In this document: positions 15,617 through 23,635 of the stretch, piece after piece | How positions within the stretch are numbered: position 1 is the stretch's first letter | How the letters are laid out: every line of letters begins with the position of its first letter | NCBI GenBank assembly: GCA_964393845.1 | Contig: CAYMUX010000031.1 | Location: forward strand, 1-28,959 | DNA length: 28,959 bases | Reading direction: 5' to 3' | Source: UBA6902 sp964393845 | GTDB taxonomy: Bacteria > Nitrospirota > Thermodesulfovibrionia > UBA6902 | The notes under the pieces: generated by a model | The model's input: only the letters and a program-made list of their open reading frames with translations | Told to the model about the DNA's origin: nothing | Databases searched by the model: none | Program-made: the position numbers and the translations under genes

Positions 15617-16434
15617 AAAAAAAGAATACCGGTATCCCTGTGTTGATGTACCATCATGTAAATCCTGAAGGAAACTTTATTAATGTGATGCCCCATTTGT
15701 TTGAAGCACAGATAAAGTATCTGAAAGAAGGCGGATATACTGCGCTCAATACAACTGATTTGCTGGAGATATTCAATGGAACACGTATTCCGCCTGAGAA
15801 ACCTGTAGTTATAACTTTTGATGACGGGTGGCTTGACAACTGGCTCTTTGCCTATCCGATACTTAAAAAGTACGGCATGAAGGCGGTGATTTTTGTTGTA
15901 ACATCTCTGATTCATGAAAAAGGCAGGAGAATACGTTCCGATGAAGGGCATGTAATCGGGCTGCCTTTACATGAGGAATGTCAGCAACTAGTTGATTCCG
16001 GCTCTGTGCAGGAAGTAATGCTTTCATGGGAAGAGATCGGGGAAATGGAAAATGAGGGTCTGATAGATATACAATCACATACACATACGCACCGGAGATG
16101 GGACAACTTATACCCTGATCATAAAGAGAGAATGACAGCGCTTAACGGGGAGCTGAAGATATCAAAAGAAGCAATAGAAAATAAATTAAAGAAACAATGC
16201 CATGCGCTATGCTGGCCATGGGGGGAATATAATAAGGAGTATGCAGATGCTGCCTTATCTTCAGGATATAAACTCCTCTTTACCACTGAAAAAGGCACAA
16301 ATACGTATGCAACGGAACCATGGAGAATCAAACGCGTGGTTGTCGGGAATATAGGTATTTTTTCATTTAGAAAAAAACTCATTATATATTCGAAGGACTG
16401 GTTAAGCAAGGCCTACCTGACGTATTTCAATTAA
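15613..16434 (+). CDS. Polysaccharide deacetylase (NodB-type), copy 1
   Basis: The 273-residue carbohydrate esterase family 4 protein removes acetyl (usually from N-acetyl sugars). It has the opening I-P-V-L-M-Y-H-H-V, motif 1 T-F-D70-D71-G-W with the catalytic base and metal Asp, motif 2 S-H156-T-H-T-H160 (metal histidines), and a motif resembling W-P-W-G-E-Y. No signal peptide is present, so it probably acts in the cytoplasm on a lipid-linked or nucleotide-linked sugar. The start codon overlaps the upstream stop (ATGA) and the next gene begins directly after its TAA, which implies one operon. It is a paralogue of the deacetylase at 20212-21006. Confidence 0.9.
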   Translation: MKKKNTGIPVLMYHHVNPEGNFINVMPHLFEAQIKYLKEGGYTALNTTDLLEIFNGTRIPPEKPVVITFDDGWLDNWLFAYPILKKYGMKAVIFVVTSLIHEKGRRIRSDEGHVIGLPLHEECQQLVDSGSVQEVMLSWEEIGEMENEGLIDIQSHTHTHRRWDNLYPDHKERMTALNGELKISKEAIENKLKKQCHALCWPWGEYNKEYADAALSSGYKLLFTTEKGTNTYATEPWRIKRVVVGNIGIFSFRKKLIIYSKDWLSKAYLTYFN

Positions 16435-17544
16435 ATGCGAATTCTTCATACAGAATGGTCTGACGGATTAGGAGGGCAGGAGAAAAGGGTGCTGGCTGAA
16501 GCCGGCGGCCTGGCTCAACGGGGGCATTACACTGCCATTGTCTGCAGAGATCATGCGAGAATAAAAGATGAAGCGGTGAAGCTTGGAATTGATGTCCATA
16601 CACTTCCCCTGAGAAAAACCTTCGACATCGGGAGTATTGTCTCTTTAGTTAAGGTGCTGAAAAAAAATAGGTTTGATATTGTCAATACTCACAGCGGCAT
16701 TGACTCGTGGATTGGAGGAATTGCGGCCAAGATTGCAAAAGCACCGCTGCTGGTAAGGACAAGACATCTGAATATTCCATTAAAAAGAAGCCTGATTAAC
16801 TTTATCCACTATTTGCCTGACGTCTACATAACCTGCGGGGAGAATATGCGAAATAATCTCGTGACCGGATGCGGCTTCCCTGCGAACAGGGTCGTCAGCA
16901 TCCCCACAGGCGTAAATCCGGATTTCTTTAATGTGAAAAAAAATAATGAAGCAAGGGCCAGGTATGGACTTGATATTAACGGTACTGTAATAACGTATGT
17001 CGGTATTTTAAGAAGTGTTAAAGGACATGAAGTGACATTTAATGCGGTAAAGACAGTGGTTGACTCTTTCCCTGACGCCAAATTTCTGATAGTGGGAGAC
17101 GGGCCGAGGGAAGAGGCGCTTGAAAAAGTAGTAAATGATCTGGGCATATCGGGCCATGTTGTTTTTACCGGGTTTGTGCAGGATATACCGGAGATATATT
17201 CGATTTCAGACCTGGCTGTACTCAGCTCCTGGTCAGAGGGGCTTCCCCAGAGCCTGCTTCAGGCTATGGCTGCCGGCGTTCCGGTTGTAGCAACAAGAGT
17301 AGGAGGCGTGCCGGAAGTTGTGATCCATGAAAAGACGGGCCTTCTTGTTGAGCCGGGAGACCATGAGGCCCTTGCAAAAGGTATAATACGGCTTCTCGAA
17401 AATCGGGATTTTTCTTTGCAGCTTGCGGAAAGGGCAAAGGATAACGTAAAGAATAAACACTCGGTCACTCATATGATTGAAAAAACGGAAAGCCTGTATA
17501 AGAATTTATTGAAGCAAAAGGGAGCATGGACAATACTTATTTAA
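16435..17544 (+). CDS. GT4-family glycosyltransferase, copy 1
   Basis: The 369-residue GT-B fold enzyme starts immediately after the deacetylase stop. The N-terminal domain opens M-R-I-L-H-T-E-W-S-D-G-L-G-G-Q-E, with the acceptor-side glycine loop. The C-terminal donor domain has V-G-D-G-P-R-E-E, G-F-V-Q-D-I-P-E-I-Y-S-I-S-D and S-E268-G-L-P-Q-S-L-L-Q276-A-M-A-A-G-V-P-V-V-A-T. The GT4 EX7E pair here is EX7Q, an unusual swap of the second glutamate. It probably adds one sugar of the core or O-chain. It shares G-G-Q-x-x-R-V-L-A-E and T-H-S-x-x-D-S-W-x-G-G with the GT4 at 19131, so the two are paralogues. Confidence 0.9.
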   Translation: MRILHTEWSDGLGGQEKRVLAEAGGLAQRGHYTAIVCRDHARIKDEAVKLGIDVHTLPLRKTFDIGSIVSLVKVLKKNRFDIVNTHSGIDSWIGGIAAKIAKAPLLVRTRHLNIPLKRSLINFIHYLPDVYITCGENMRNNLVTGCGFPANRVVSIPTGVNPDFFNVKKNNEARARYGLDINGTVITYVGILRSVKGHEVTFNAVKTVVDSFPDAKFLIVGDGPREEALEKVVNDLGISGHVVFTGFVQDIPEIYSISDLAVLSSWSEGLPQSLLQAMAAGVPVVATRVGGVPEVVIHEKTGLLVEPGDHEALAKGIIRLLENRDFSLQLAERAKDNVKNKHSVTHMIEKTESLYKNLLKQKGAWTILI

Positions 17545-18140
17545 CTTTAAAATACAATTCAAAGGAGCGGTGGCTGAGTTACTGGTACCAGATTTCGGAG
17601 ACACTTGAAGTTTCACCGCGCAATGTCCTCGTGATCGGCAAAGGAAGCGGCGTCGTGGAAAACTCAATAAGACAGCTTTCGAATAATCAAGTGGATATAA
17701 TAACGCTGGATATTAATAATGCCGTTAACTCGGATATTGTTGGGGAGGTGACCGGGCTGCCTTTTGGAAACGATTCTTTTGATGCAGTCTTGTGCTGTCA
17801 GGTACTGGAGCATATTCCCTTTGACAGGCTGCCTGCCGCTCTCAGCGAGATGCGCAGGGTCGCCCGAAAGCGCGTAGTTATATCACTGCCCCATGGCAGA
17901 AAGCATATAAAGATCGCGATTGACGCGCCCTTTTTGGGAGCCAGCCAGTTAATACTGAAAAATCCTCTGACAACAAGGCATTGCAGCAGCAAACAGCATT
18001 ACTGGGAAATCGGAAGAGGGGTAGCGCGTAAAGATGTAATCAGGCAGATGTGCAGGTTTTTTGAAATTGAAAAAGAATATCTGAATGAAGTAAGCTGTGA
18101 CCACAGGTTTTTTATATTAAGGAGGAAAAAACTGATATGA
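17526..18140 (+). CDS. Class I SAM-dependent methyltransferase
   Basis: This 204-residue Rossmann methyltransferase has motif I V-L-V-I-G-K-G-S-G-V-V (35-45), motif II I-T-L-D-I-N and the post-motif F-D-A-V-L-C-C-Q-V-L-E-H-I-P typical of small-molecule methyltransferases (Methyltransf_11 group). Unusually, motif I has K where the usual E/D-x-G-x-G runs. It overlaps the glycosyltransferase by 19 bases, with AAGGGAG just before the ATG, and the next gene by 4 bases. It may methylate a sugar or phosphate of the glycan built here; the substrate is unknown. Confidence 0.85.
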   Translation: MDNTYLTLKYNSKERWLSYWYQISETLEVSPRNVLVIGKGSGVVENSIRQLSNNQVDIITLDINNAVNSDIVGEVTGLPFGNDSFDAVLCCQVLEHIPFDRLPAALSEMRRVARKRVVISLPHGRKHIKIAIDAPFLGASQLILKNPLTTRHCSSKQHYWEIGRGVARKDVIRQMCRFFEIEKEYLNEVSCDHRFFILRRKKLI

Positions 18141-19099
18141 AATTTCTAATTACCGGAGGGGCTGGTTTTATAGGCTCCCATCTTGCTGAGGGGCTTCTCG
18201 CCGAAGGGCATGAAGTCTGTGTTATCGATGATCTTTCCACCGGGAGCATTGAAAACATAGAACATCTGAAAGGACGCAAAGGCTTTTCATACGTCATTGA
18301 TACCATAATGAATTCTCCTTTACTTGCAGAACTCATAGATAAATGTGACGTTGTATTTCATCTTGCCGCCGCTGTAGGAGTAATGCTGATAGTCGAGAGT
18401 CCCGTCCGTACAATAGAGACCAACGTAAAAGGTACGGAAGAGGTCCTGAAACATGCAAACAAAAAGAAGAAGAAAGTAATAATTGCATCTACGTCCGAGG
18501 TCTATGGAAAGAGCGCCGAAAAATTGTTTAATGAGGACGGGGACCTTGTCTTCGGGCCGACTACTAAAGGCAGATGGAGCTATGCATGCTCCAAGGCCAT
18601 AGATGAGTTTCTGGGACTGGCATACTGGAAGGAAAAAAGTCTCCCCGTAGTCATAGTGAGGTTTTTTAATATCGTGGGCCCGAGACAGACCGGCAGGTAT
18701 GGAATGGTAATTCCGAGATTTGTAAAGCAGGCCCTGCAGAACAAACCTGTTACCGTTTTTGGAGACGGCAGGCAGTCGAGGTGTTTTGCCCATGTCAGGG
18801 ACGCGGTCAGGGGACTTATAAAAATAAGTCAAACGGATGGAATGGTTGGAGAAATCATCAATCTCGGGAATAATGAAGAAATCAGCATTGAAGATCTTGC
18901 CAAAAAGATCAAGGCAGCGACGGCAAGCAATTCCGAGATTAAATACATATCATACGATGAAGCTTATGAAGAGGGTTTTGAGGACATGCAGAGACGCGTA
19001 CCCGACCTTTCCAAAATAAATAAATTGATTGGATATAAGCCCGAATATTCTCTTGATGATATAATCAATGACGTCGTAAGCTACTTCAAGAATGGATAA
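18137..19099 (+). CDS. NAD-dependent nucleotide-sugar epimerase/dehydratase
   Basis: The 320-residue extended short-chain dehydrogenase begins M-K-F-L-I-T-G-G-A-G-F-I-G-S-H (Rossmann loop 7-13), with D31-D-L-S-T-G for adenosine ribose recognition. The catalytic set is S-T-S-E-V-Y-G (118-124) and Y149-A-C-S-K153. R-F-F-N-I-V-G-P-R-Q is a substrate-loop motif shared by GalE, UDP-xylose synthase and related enzymes. The start overlaps the methyltransferase stop (ATGA). It probably makes an activated sugar for the two glycosyltransferases that flank it. The exact reaction cannot be read by eye. Confidence 0.85.
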   Translation: MKFLITGGAGFIGSHLAEGLLAEGHEVCVIDDLSTGSIENIEHLKGRKGFSYVIDTIMNSPLLAELIDKCDVVFHLAAAVGVMLIVESPVRTIETNVKGTEEVLKHANKKKKKVIIASTSEVYGKSAEKLFNEDGDLVFGPTTKGRWSYACSKAIDEFLGLAYWKEKSLPVVIVRFFNIVGPRQTGRYGMVIPRFVKQALQNKPVTVFGDGRQSRCFAHVRDAVRGLIKISQTDGMVGEIINLGNNEEISIEDLAKKIKAATASNSEIKYISYDEAYEEGFEDMQRRVPDLSKINKLIGYKPEYSLDDIINDVVSYFKNG

Positions 19100-19130
19100 T
19101 GTGCCGGCAAAAGCAACGGATTAATTTAAT

Positions 19131-20222
19131 ATGGTAATCCTTCAGACAGAGACTCTTAAGGGGTGGGGAGGACAGCAGAACAGGGTATTAGCAGAGTCAG
19201 TCGGCCTTGATAAAAGAGGCCATAAGGTCATAATCGTGTGTCGTGCAGGAAGCGTTCTTTCACAGAAGGCGAAGCAGGCAGGAATAAAGGTCTACGAGAT
19301 GGATATGGTTAAAGGGGCATATCTGTCAAATATTCCAAAGCTCATAAACATTATTAAAAAAGAGGGGGTCGACCTGCTTTCTACCCACAGCTCGGTTGAC
19401 AGCTGGGCAGGTGGATTGGCCGCAAAATTTTCAGGCAGGCGTCTTATAAGATTACGGCAGAACCTTTACCCTGTCGGCAGGGGCCCGCTTGCAAGGTTTA
19501 TTTATTCAATACCTGACAGGATCATAGTCAGCAGCAATGCCTGCAGAAATGTGCTTACTCAGTGCGGGGTAAATGGAGAAAAGATAATAATCATCCCCGA
19601 TGTTGTTGATATACATAGATTTGATCCGGCAATTCCCGAGATTGAAGATCTAAGGGCAGAACTTGGCATATCGCCTGCAACGCTTATCATCGGCAACACT
19701 TCCACCTTTACAGAAGTGAAAGGGCAGATATATCTCCTTCAGGCGTTTAACATTATAAATAAAAAATTCCCCTGCATCCTGATGTTTGCGGGAGATCTGA
19801 AGGAACCCTTCAGAAGCCGGCATCTGTCTTATGTAAATGAGGAGTTCAGAGATAAAGTTATTTTTCTCGGGCACAGGGAAGATATCCCGAGGGTTTTAAA
19901 GACAATAGATGTATATGTTTTCCCGTCATACCTGGAAGGCCTTGGGACTGCGCTTCTTGAGGCTATGGCCATGGAAAGGCCGGTGGCAGTATCGGACATC
20001 CCCACCTTTCGCGAATTCATAGAAGACAAAGTAAACGGGATATTTTTTAAAGTCAAAAATTCAGAAGACCTCGCTGAAAAAGTTGTTTCCCTGTTAAATG
20101 ATAATGAGCTGAGAGAGAAGCTGGGGAAAAACGCAAGGGTCACTATACATAATAACTTTTCACTTGAAAGGATGCTGGACCTTACGGAAGCCCTGTATAA
20201 AGAGGTCATTCATGCTGCATAA
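19131..20222 (+). CDS. GT4-family glycosyltransferase, copy 2
   Basis: The 363-residue GT-B enzyme is a paralogue of the one at 16435 (shared G-W-G-G-Q-Q-x-R-V-L-A-E-S, I-V-C-R, T-H-S-S-V-D-S-W-A-G-G-L-A-A-K). The donor domain keeps the intact GT4 pair E269-x7-E277 in Y-L-E-G-L-G-T-A-L-L-E-A-M, unlike copy 1. The ATG has no clear ribosome site. It follows the epimerase after 31 bases. The next ORF begins inside its last codons. Confidence 0.9.
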   Translation: MVILQTETLKGWGGQQNRVLAESVGLDKRGHKVIIVCRAGSVLSQKAKQAGIKVYEMDMVKGAYLSNIPKLINIIKKEGVDLLSTHSSVDSWAGGLAAKFSGRRLIRLRQNLYPVGRGPLARFIYSIPDRIIVSSNACRNVLTQCGVNGEKIIIIPDVVDIHRFDPAIPEIEDLRAELGISPATLIIGNTSTFTEVKGQIYLLQAFNIINKKFPCILMFAGDLKEPFRSRHLSYVNEEFRDKVIFLGHREDIPRVLKTIDVYVFPSYLEGLGTALLEAMAMERPVAVSDIPTFREFIEDKVNGIFFKVKNSEDLAEKVVSLLNDNELREKLGKNARVTIHNNFSLERMLDLTEALYKEVIHAA

Positions 20223-21006
20223 TTCTATCCCTGTTGTAATGTATCATCATGTGTCTCCTGCTGACAGGGAACTGAATGTCTACCCTGAACTCTTTGAAGA
20301 TCATTTGCGGACGTTATCAAGGAAGGGATGGAAGACTCTTTCAGGAGAGGAGTTTCTTTTTTATATTGAAAACCCGGAAGAAAGACCGAAGAAATGTGTC
20401 CTGCTGACCTTTGATGACGGTTTTGCCGACAATTACGTTTATGCCTATCCCCTTTTAAAAAAATATAATATGAAGGCAATGCTTTTCATTGCAACGGATT
20501 TTATAGAAGATGCTGATGTGAATAGAGACTCCTTTGTCCCGCTTTCTCATAATGACGCCTGGGAGCTGGCCTTCACGGAAAGGCGTTCCGAGGCGATGTG
20601 TACATGGAGGGAGATTGAGGAAATGGACAAAAGCGGCGCCTTTGATATCCAGTCTCACGGACTGTCGCATAATACCCCGTATTACATGACCGAAAAACAA
20701 TATGAGGTATTAAAAGAAGACCTGGCAGGCGGCAAGAGGGTGCTGGAAGAAAGGCTTTCCAAAAAGATATTTCACTTTGCCTGGCCCAGAGGCCATTATG
20801 ACAAAGAAGGAGTGAGGATAGCAGGAGAACTGGGTTACAGGGCGTTATATACGACAGATCGCGGACCCAATACATCGGCAAATATGAACATGATCAAGCG
20901 ATTGCCGGTAAAATGTAAAAACGGTAAATGGCTCTGCGGAAAACTCCCGATCTATTCGTCAACGTTATTAAGTAAACTGTATCTTGCCTTAAGAACAGGG
21001 ATATGA
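20212..21006 (+). CDS. Polysaccharide deacetylase (NodB-type), copy 2
   Basis: I place the start at ATG 20212, inside the end of the GT4 gene, because the protein then opens M-L-H-N-S-I-P-V-V-M-Y-H-H-V like its paralogue at 15613 and AAGAGG precedes it. A start at 20164 would add 16 unrelated residues. The 264-residue product shows T-F-D68-D69-G-F (motif 1), S-H149-G-L-S-H153 (motif 2 metal histidines) and W-P-R-G-H-Y-D. No signal peptide is seen. With its neighbour GT4 it repeats the deacetylase/GT4 pair found at 15613-17544, suggesting two similar sugar-addition and deacetylation steps. Confidence 0.88.
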   Translation: MLHNSIPVVMYHHVSPADRELNVYPELFEDHLRTLSRKGWKTLSGEEFLFYIENPEERPKKCVLLTFDDGFADNYVYAYPLLKKYNMKAMLFIATDFIEDADVNRDSFVPLSHNDAWELAFTERRSEAMCTWREIEEMDKSGAFDIQSHGLSHNTPYYMTEKQYEVLKEDLAGGKRVLEERLSKKIFHFAWPRGHYDKEGVRIAGELGYRALYTTDRGPNTSANMNMIKRLPVKCKNGKWLCGKLPIYSSTLLSKLYLALRTGI

Positions 21007-21785
21007 AGCGTCTTGAAAATGAAACAGCAGTCTTTAACTATAGCGGAGAGGTGATGCATTCCTCTATTGAGAAATTATCAGCGCTGATAAGAAACAGCCC
21101 CGCTGTCCTTGAACCCGCCAGAAATATGAATGACAATATGAAGGACCTCTTCTCGTCAGCAGGGTTTAAGCTTTATCCTACAGTGAAAAAAACAACGCTC
21201 TTTTATGACCCAGATACGGACTGCTTTTTTAAAATGCTTCATCCGTTGAGTTTCAAGAACAGGATACTTTTCCTGTTTACGGACAAGGCCGGGGCCATTT
21301 ATAATCTTTCGGAATATTTATGGTCAAAGGGGGCCAGAGTACAGAGAGTGACGGCTTACGGGTTGCTTAAAGAAGGAAGGAGACCTTTTTTTGCTGTTAA
21401 GAGGGCTGAAGGAGAATCGCTTTATGATCTGATGATTAGAGGCGGGAAAAAGCTTCCTATGGATATGCTTCGAAAAGTCCTGGACGAGACGGCAAAATTT
21501 CACAGGCTGGGCTACTGGCTGGGAGACGCCCATCTTTCTCATATCTTTATAACTGATGAAGGCGTCTCGGGGTTTATAGACATAGACAGCATCAGAAAGA
21601 ACATTCCTTACATGCTTAAGAATCCTGCAAAGGACATAGCGGGACTTAATCACCCTGAGCTCCCCCTGACAAAAGATGAAAAAAAATCGCTGCTTGCTTA
21701 CTATTTAAATATAGCTGGGATAAAAGATGAGAATAAATTTTTAAAGATGCTGAAGTATTATACGGAGAGAAGATGGAAAGACTGA
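21003..21785 (+). CDS. WaaP/Kdo-kinase-like lipopolysaccharide kinase
   Basis: The 260-residue protein overlaps the deacetylase stop (ATGA) and looks like a small eukaryotic-like kinase of the RIO/WaaP/KdkA group. The invariant lysine is probably K77 in D-C-F-F-K-M-L. The catalytic loop reads L-G-D175-A-H-L-S-H180-I-F-I and the metal-binding Asp follows in F-I-D193-I-D195-S-I. WaaP and KdkA phosphorylate heptose or Kdo of the LPS core at the inner membrane, fitting the locus. The last 13 bases overlap the GT2 gene. Confidence 0.7.
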   Translation: MKRLENETAVFNYSGEVMHSSIEKLSALIRNSPAVLEPARNMNDNMKDLFSSAGFKLYPTVKKTTLFYDPDTDCFFKMLHPLSFKNRILFLFTDKAGAIYNLSEYLWSKGARVQRVTAYGLLKEGRRPFFAVKRAEGESLYDLMIRGGKKLPMDMLRKVLDETAKFHRLGYWLGDAHLSHIFITDEGVSGFIDIDSIRKNIPYMLKNPAKDIAGLNHPELPLTKDEKKSLLAYYLNIAGIKDENKFLKMLKYYTERRWKD

Positions 21786-22615
21786 GTATCATAATCCCGG
21801 TTTTTAACAAGATTGAAACAACACGGAAGTGCATTGATTCCATCAGGGGACAAAATGAGAGCGATGCATACGAGATCATTATAGTTGATAATGGCTCAAC
21901 GGATGAGACGCAGAAGTATTTTTCAGGGGGGAACACACCCCTAACCCCTCTTGATAGAGGGGAAGAAAGTCCCCCTTTGGAAAAGGGGGATGTAGGGGGA
22001 TTTTCAGATGTAACAAGTATCACCTATATCCGTAACACGGAAAACCTCGGAGTAGCAAAGGCCCTGAACATCGGCGCCGGCGCTGCCAAATATGACATGT
22101 TATGTTTTATGCACAATGATGTCTTTGTGTTGAGGGAAAATTGGACAGCTGCGATCAGTAAATTTATCACTGAGACAAAGAACGCGGGAGTAGTCGGGCT
22201 ATATGGGGCAAAGGTCATGCGCAAGGACGGGAGTTTCAGGGGCAAGTCAATCGTGCACGCAAAAAAGGACAGTCCCTCCATCAGGAAGCCGTTTGAAAGA
22301 GTGGCTGTTGTTGACGGCCTGCTCATGGCCGTGCATAAGCAGGCATTTGAAAAGATGAGGGGCTTTTGTGACGGCTTCATTATGCATTTTTATGATAAAG
22401 ATTTTTCCATGAGGGCATATAGAGATGGTCTTTTGAATTATGTCCTGAATATCCCCTTTGAACATGCTGCCTCAACGACGCGAAGTCAGCTCGTACAGGA
22501 CGACGCCATACGCGGCGAAGCGCAGGAAAATTTTATGGAAGTATGGAGTTTTTATTTGCCTTTGGATGTGAGTACATGGCAGGACAGGATTTCTTATGCG
22601 GTGAAGAGAAAATAA
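21773..22615 (+). CDS. GT2-family glycosyltransferase
   Basis: The 280-residue GT-A enzyme opens L-S-I-I-I-P-V-F-N-K-I-E-T-T-R-K-C, continues I-I-I-V-D-N-G-S-T-D-E-T (nucleotide-binding Asp) and has H-N-D-V-F-V (115-120) in place of the usual DxD metal motif. E-N-L-G-V-A-K-A-L-N-I-G is a common rhamnosyl/glycosyltransferase stretch. Residues about 52-77 (P-L-T-P-L-D-R-G-E-E-S-P-P-L-E-K-G) come from a GC-rich repeat inserted in frame (21925-22003) between two conserved blocks, which would loop out on the surface. It is the last gene of the operon. Confidence 0.88.
   Translation: MERLSIIIPVFNKIETTRKCIDSIRGQNESDAYEIIIVDNGSTDETQKYFSGGNTPLTPLDRGEESPPLEKGDVGGFSDVTSITYIRNTENLGVAKALNIGAGAAKYDMLCFMHNDVFVLRENWTAAISKFITETKNAGVVGLYGAKVMRKDGSFRGKSIVHAKKDSPSIRKPFERVAVVDGLLMAVHKQAFEKMRGFCDGFIMHFYDKDFSMRAYRDGLLNYVLNIPFEHAASTTRSQLVQDDAIRGEAQENFMEVWSFYLPLDVSTWQDRISYAVKRK
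21925..22003. repeat. CCCC/GGGG-rich hairpin element inserted in the GT2 gene
   Basis: It holds two adjacent hairpins: CCCCTCT-TGAT-AGAGGGG (21945-21962) and TCCCCCTTT-GG-AAAAGGGGGA (21970-21990), then TGTAGGGGGATTTT. It differs from the GTAGGGGC family in sequence and length but likewise keeps the host frame open and adds about 26 codons. I know this type from many uncultured-bacterium contigs, as translated P-P-L-E-K-G-D stretches. Confidence 0.8.
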
Positions 22616-22666
22616 ATCGTAATCTTCAGTTATTAACTTTGGATACAGAATCCTTTTATTTGGATT

Positions 22667-23107
22667 TTACAAACAGTTCTCGTAACCCTTAAGTTCAGGA
22701 AAATATTTTCTGAAGATGCCTCTGTCTCTTGTTATTATTGCGCTGCACTTTGTTAATGCAAAACCCCCTATGTAGAAATCCGACAAAAAGTGTTCTTTTG
22801 TATCCAGGCTATGACCACACTGAGGACATATAATCTTTGACCTTCTTTTTAAATATTTCATCCATCTATGTCCTGCTTCTTTAGCGGATTCCGTATCCAA
22901 TGGCTCAATCCTGATTTTGTGTTCATATAAAAAAGATTTTAACAGGTTGATATCTCCCTTAAATTGGGGCATCAGCTCGGCAAACACGATGACTGGAGCG
23001 ACAAGTTCCTCACCATTTTCAAGCGCAGAATAAAATTTTTCCTGATAATCCGGGAATTCATTCTTTAAGATATCAATCAGCACGGTGGTATCTACGCATA
23101 TCTTCAA
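22667..23107 (-). CDS. VapC-type PIN-domain toxin with a CxxC insert
   Basis: The 146-residue PIN ribonuclease has acidic residues D6 (V-D-T-T-V-L-I-D12), E44 in F-A-E-L, D110 (S-D-F-Y-I-G-G-F-A) and D128 (T-R-D-R-G), the set that binds Mg2+ and cleaves RNA. Between the second and third sites lies C94-P-Q-C97-G-H, a short CxxC insert seen in a VapC subgroup, perhaps metal-binding. The antitoxin gene overlaps its start by four bases (ATGA), so the two are translationally coupled. Confidence 0.88.
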   Translation of the reverse strand: MKICVDTTVLIDILKNEFPDYQEKFYSALENGEELVAPVIVFAELMPQFKGDINLLKSFLYEHKIRIEPLDTESAKEAGHRWMKYLKRRSKIICPQCGHSLDTKEHFLSDFYIGGFALTKCSAIITRDRGIFRKYFPELKGYENCL

Positions 23108-23325
23108 TTTATCTTGCCCCTGATCTCATTCATATAGTCATCGGTCGTTTTCTCATTTCTAAATCTGCCACGCCATTTTTTCTTTAATTCGATGACAGGG
23201 TTTACAATGAGGACATATTTGTCCTTTTTCTTAGTTATATCTACTTCGCTTCCCGGGACAATACCAAGCTCTTTTCTGACTTTCAATGGTATAGTTATTT
23301 GATATTTTGCAGTGACCTTGGACAT
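23104..23325 (-). CDS. AbrB/SpoVT-family antitoxin
   Basis: The 73-residue protein has the AbrB/MazE swapped-hairpin pattern M-S-K-V-T-A-K-Y-Q-I-T-I-P-L-K-V-R-K-E-L-G-I-V-P-G-S-E-V-D at its N-terminus, which binds DNA. A basic and acidic tail (K-K-W-R-G-R-F then D-D-Y-M-N-E-I-R) would contact the PIN toxin. GGAGG precedes the start. The inverted repeat at 23342-23373 directly upstream is a likely autoregulatory operator. Confidence 0.88.
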   Translation of the reverse strand: MSKVTAKYQITIPLKVRKELGIVPGSEVDITKKKDKYVLIVNPVIELKKKWRGRFRNEKTTDDYMNEIRGKIN

Positions 23326-23341
23326 ATCTCAAAACCTCCGT

Positions 23342-23373
23342 TGGTATACTATAAACTAAAAAATAGCATACCA
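23342..23373 (-). promoter_or_regulatory. Probable operator of the VapC/AbrB operon
   Basis: TGGTATACT (23342-23350) and AGCATACCA (23365-23373) are 9-bp inverted arms with one mismatch and 14 bases between them. The minus-strand TATAGT (23348-23353) can act as -10, so binding of the antitoxin here would block the promoter. No strong -35 is seen. Confidence 0.5.
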
Positions 23374-23485
23374 TTTCAGGTATATCAGGTCAACTCGTGG
23401 ATTCAGTCTTCGTGTCCGTTGACCGTGTCCGGTTTATTTGCCTTTCACGGTCACGTTAACCGGTCACGGCTCACGTTCCTTTCCC

Positions 23486-23590
23486 GTTTCAGTTCCTACC
23501 GATAGGAATGTCCTTTCAGACCCAAAAATTTCAAAGGTTGAGGAATCTTGCACAGTTTCAGTTCCTACCGATAGGAATGTCCTTTCAGAC
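23486..23590 (-). CRISPR. Minimal CRISPR array: two repeats, one spacer
   Basis: Two identical 36-nt repeats lie at 23486-23521 and 23555-23590, with one 33-nt spacer (23522-23554). In the minus orientation each repeat begins GTCTGAAAGGACATTCC and ends GGAACTGAAAC, the 3' GAAAC ending common to many repeats, and holds a TTCCTA-TCGG-TAGGAA hairpin. The promoter-like leader (23591-23803) and the RT-cas1 gene lie on the same minus strand upstream, which supports this orientation. The identical repeats argue against chance. The single spacer suggests a dormant, young or deleted array. Confidence 0.9.
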
Positions 23591-23596
23591 TCTTCC

Positions 23597-23624
23597 ATTA
23601 TAACACGTTGTTTTCAAAGAGCAA
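23597..23624 (-). promoter_or_regulatory. Candidate CRISPR leader promoter
   Basis: On the minus strand TATAAT (23597-23602) is preceded at 16 bp by TTGCTC (23619-23624). Initiation seven bases downstream would fall on the first base of the repeat at 23590, so the first transcript would begin at the repeat itself. Confidence 0.4.
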
Positions 23625-23635
23625 ATAAGCCGAAA

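Noticed and set aside
22616..22666. Weak hairpin GGAT-ACAGA-ATCC followed by TTTTATTT after the GT2 gene
   Set aside because: The stem is only four base pairs, too short to call a terminator with confidence.
23402..23480. Degenerate CACGGTCACG-like units next to the CRISPR array
   Set aside because: Short imperfect direct repeats without a fixed unit length. They do not match the 36-nt CRISPR repeat and give no clear function.
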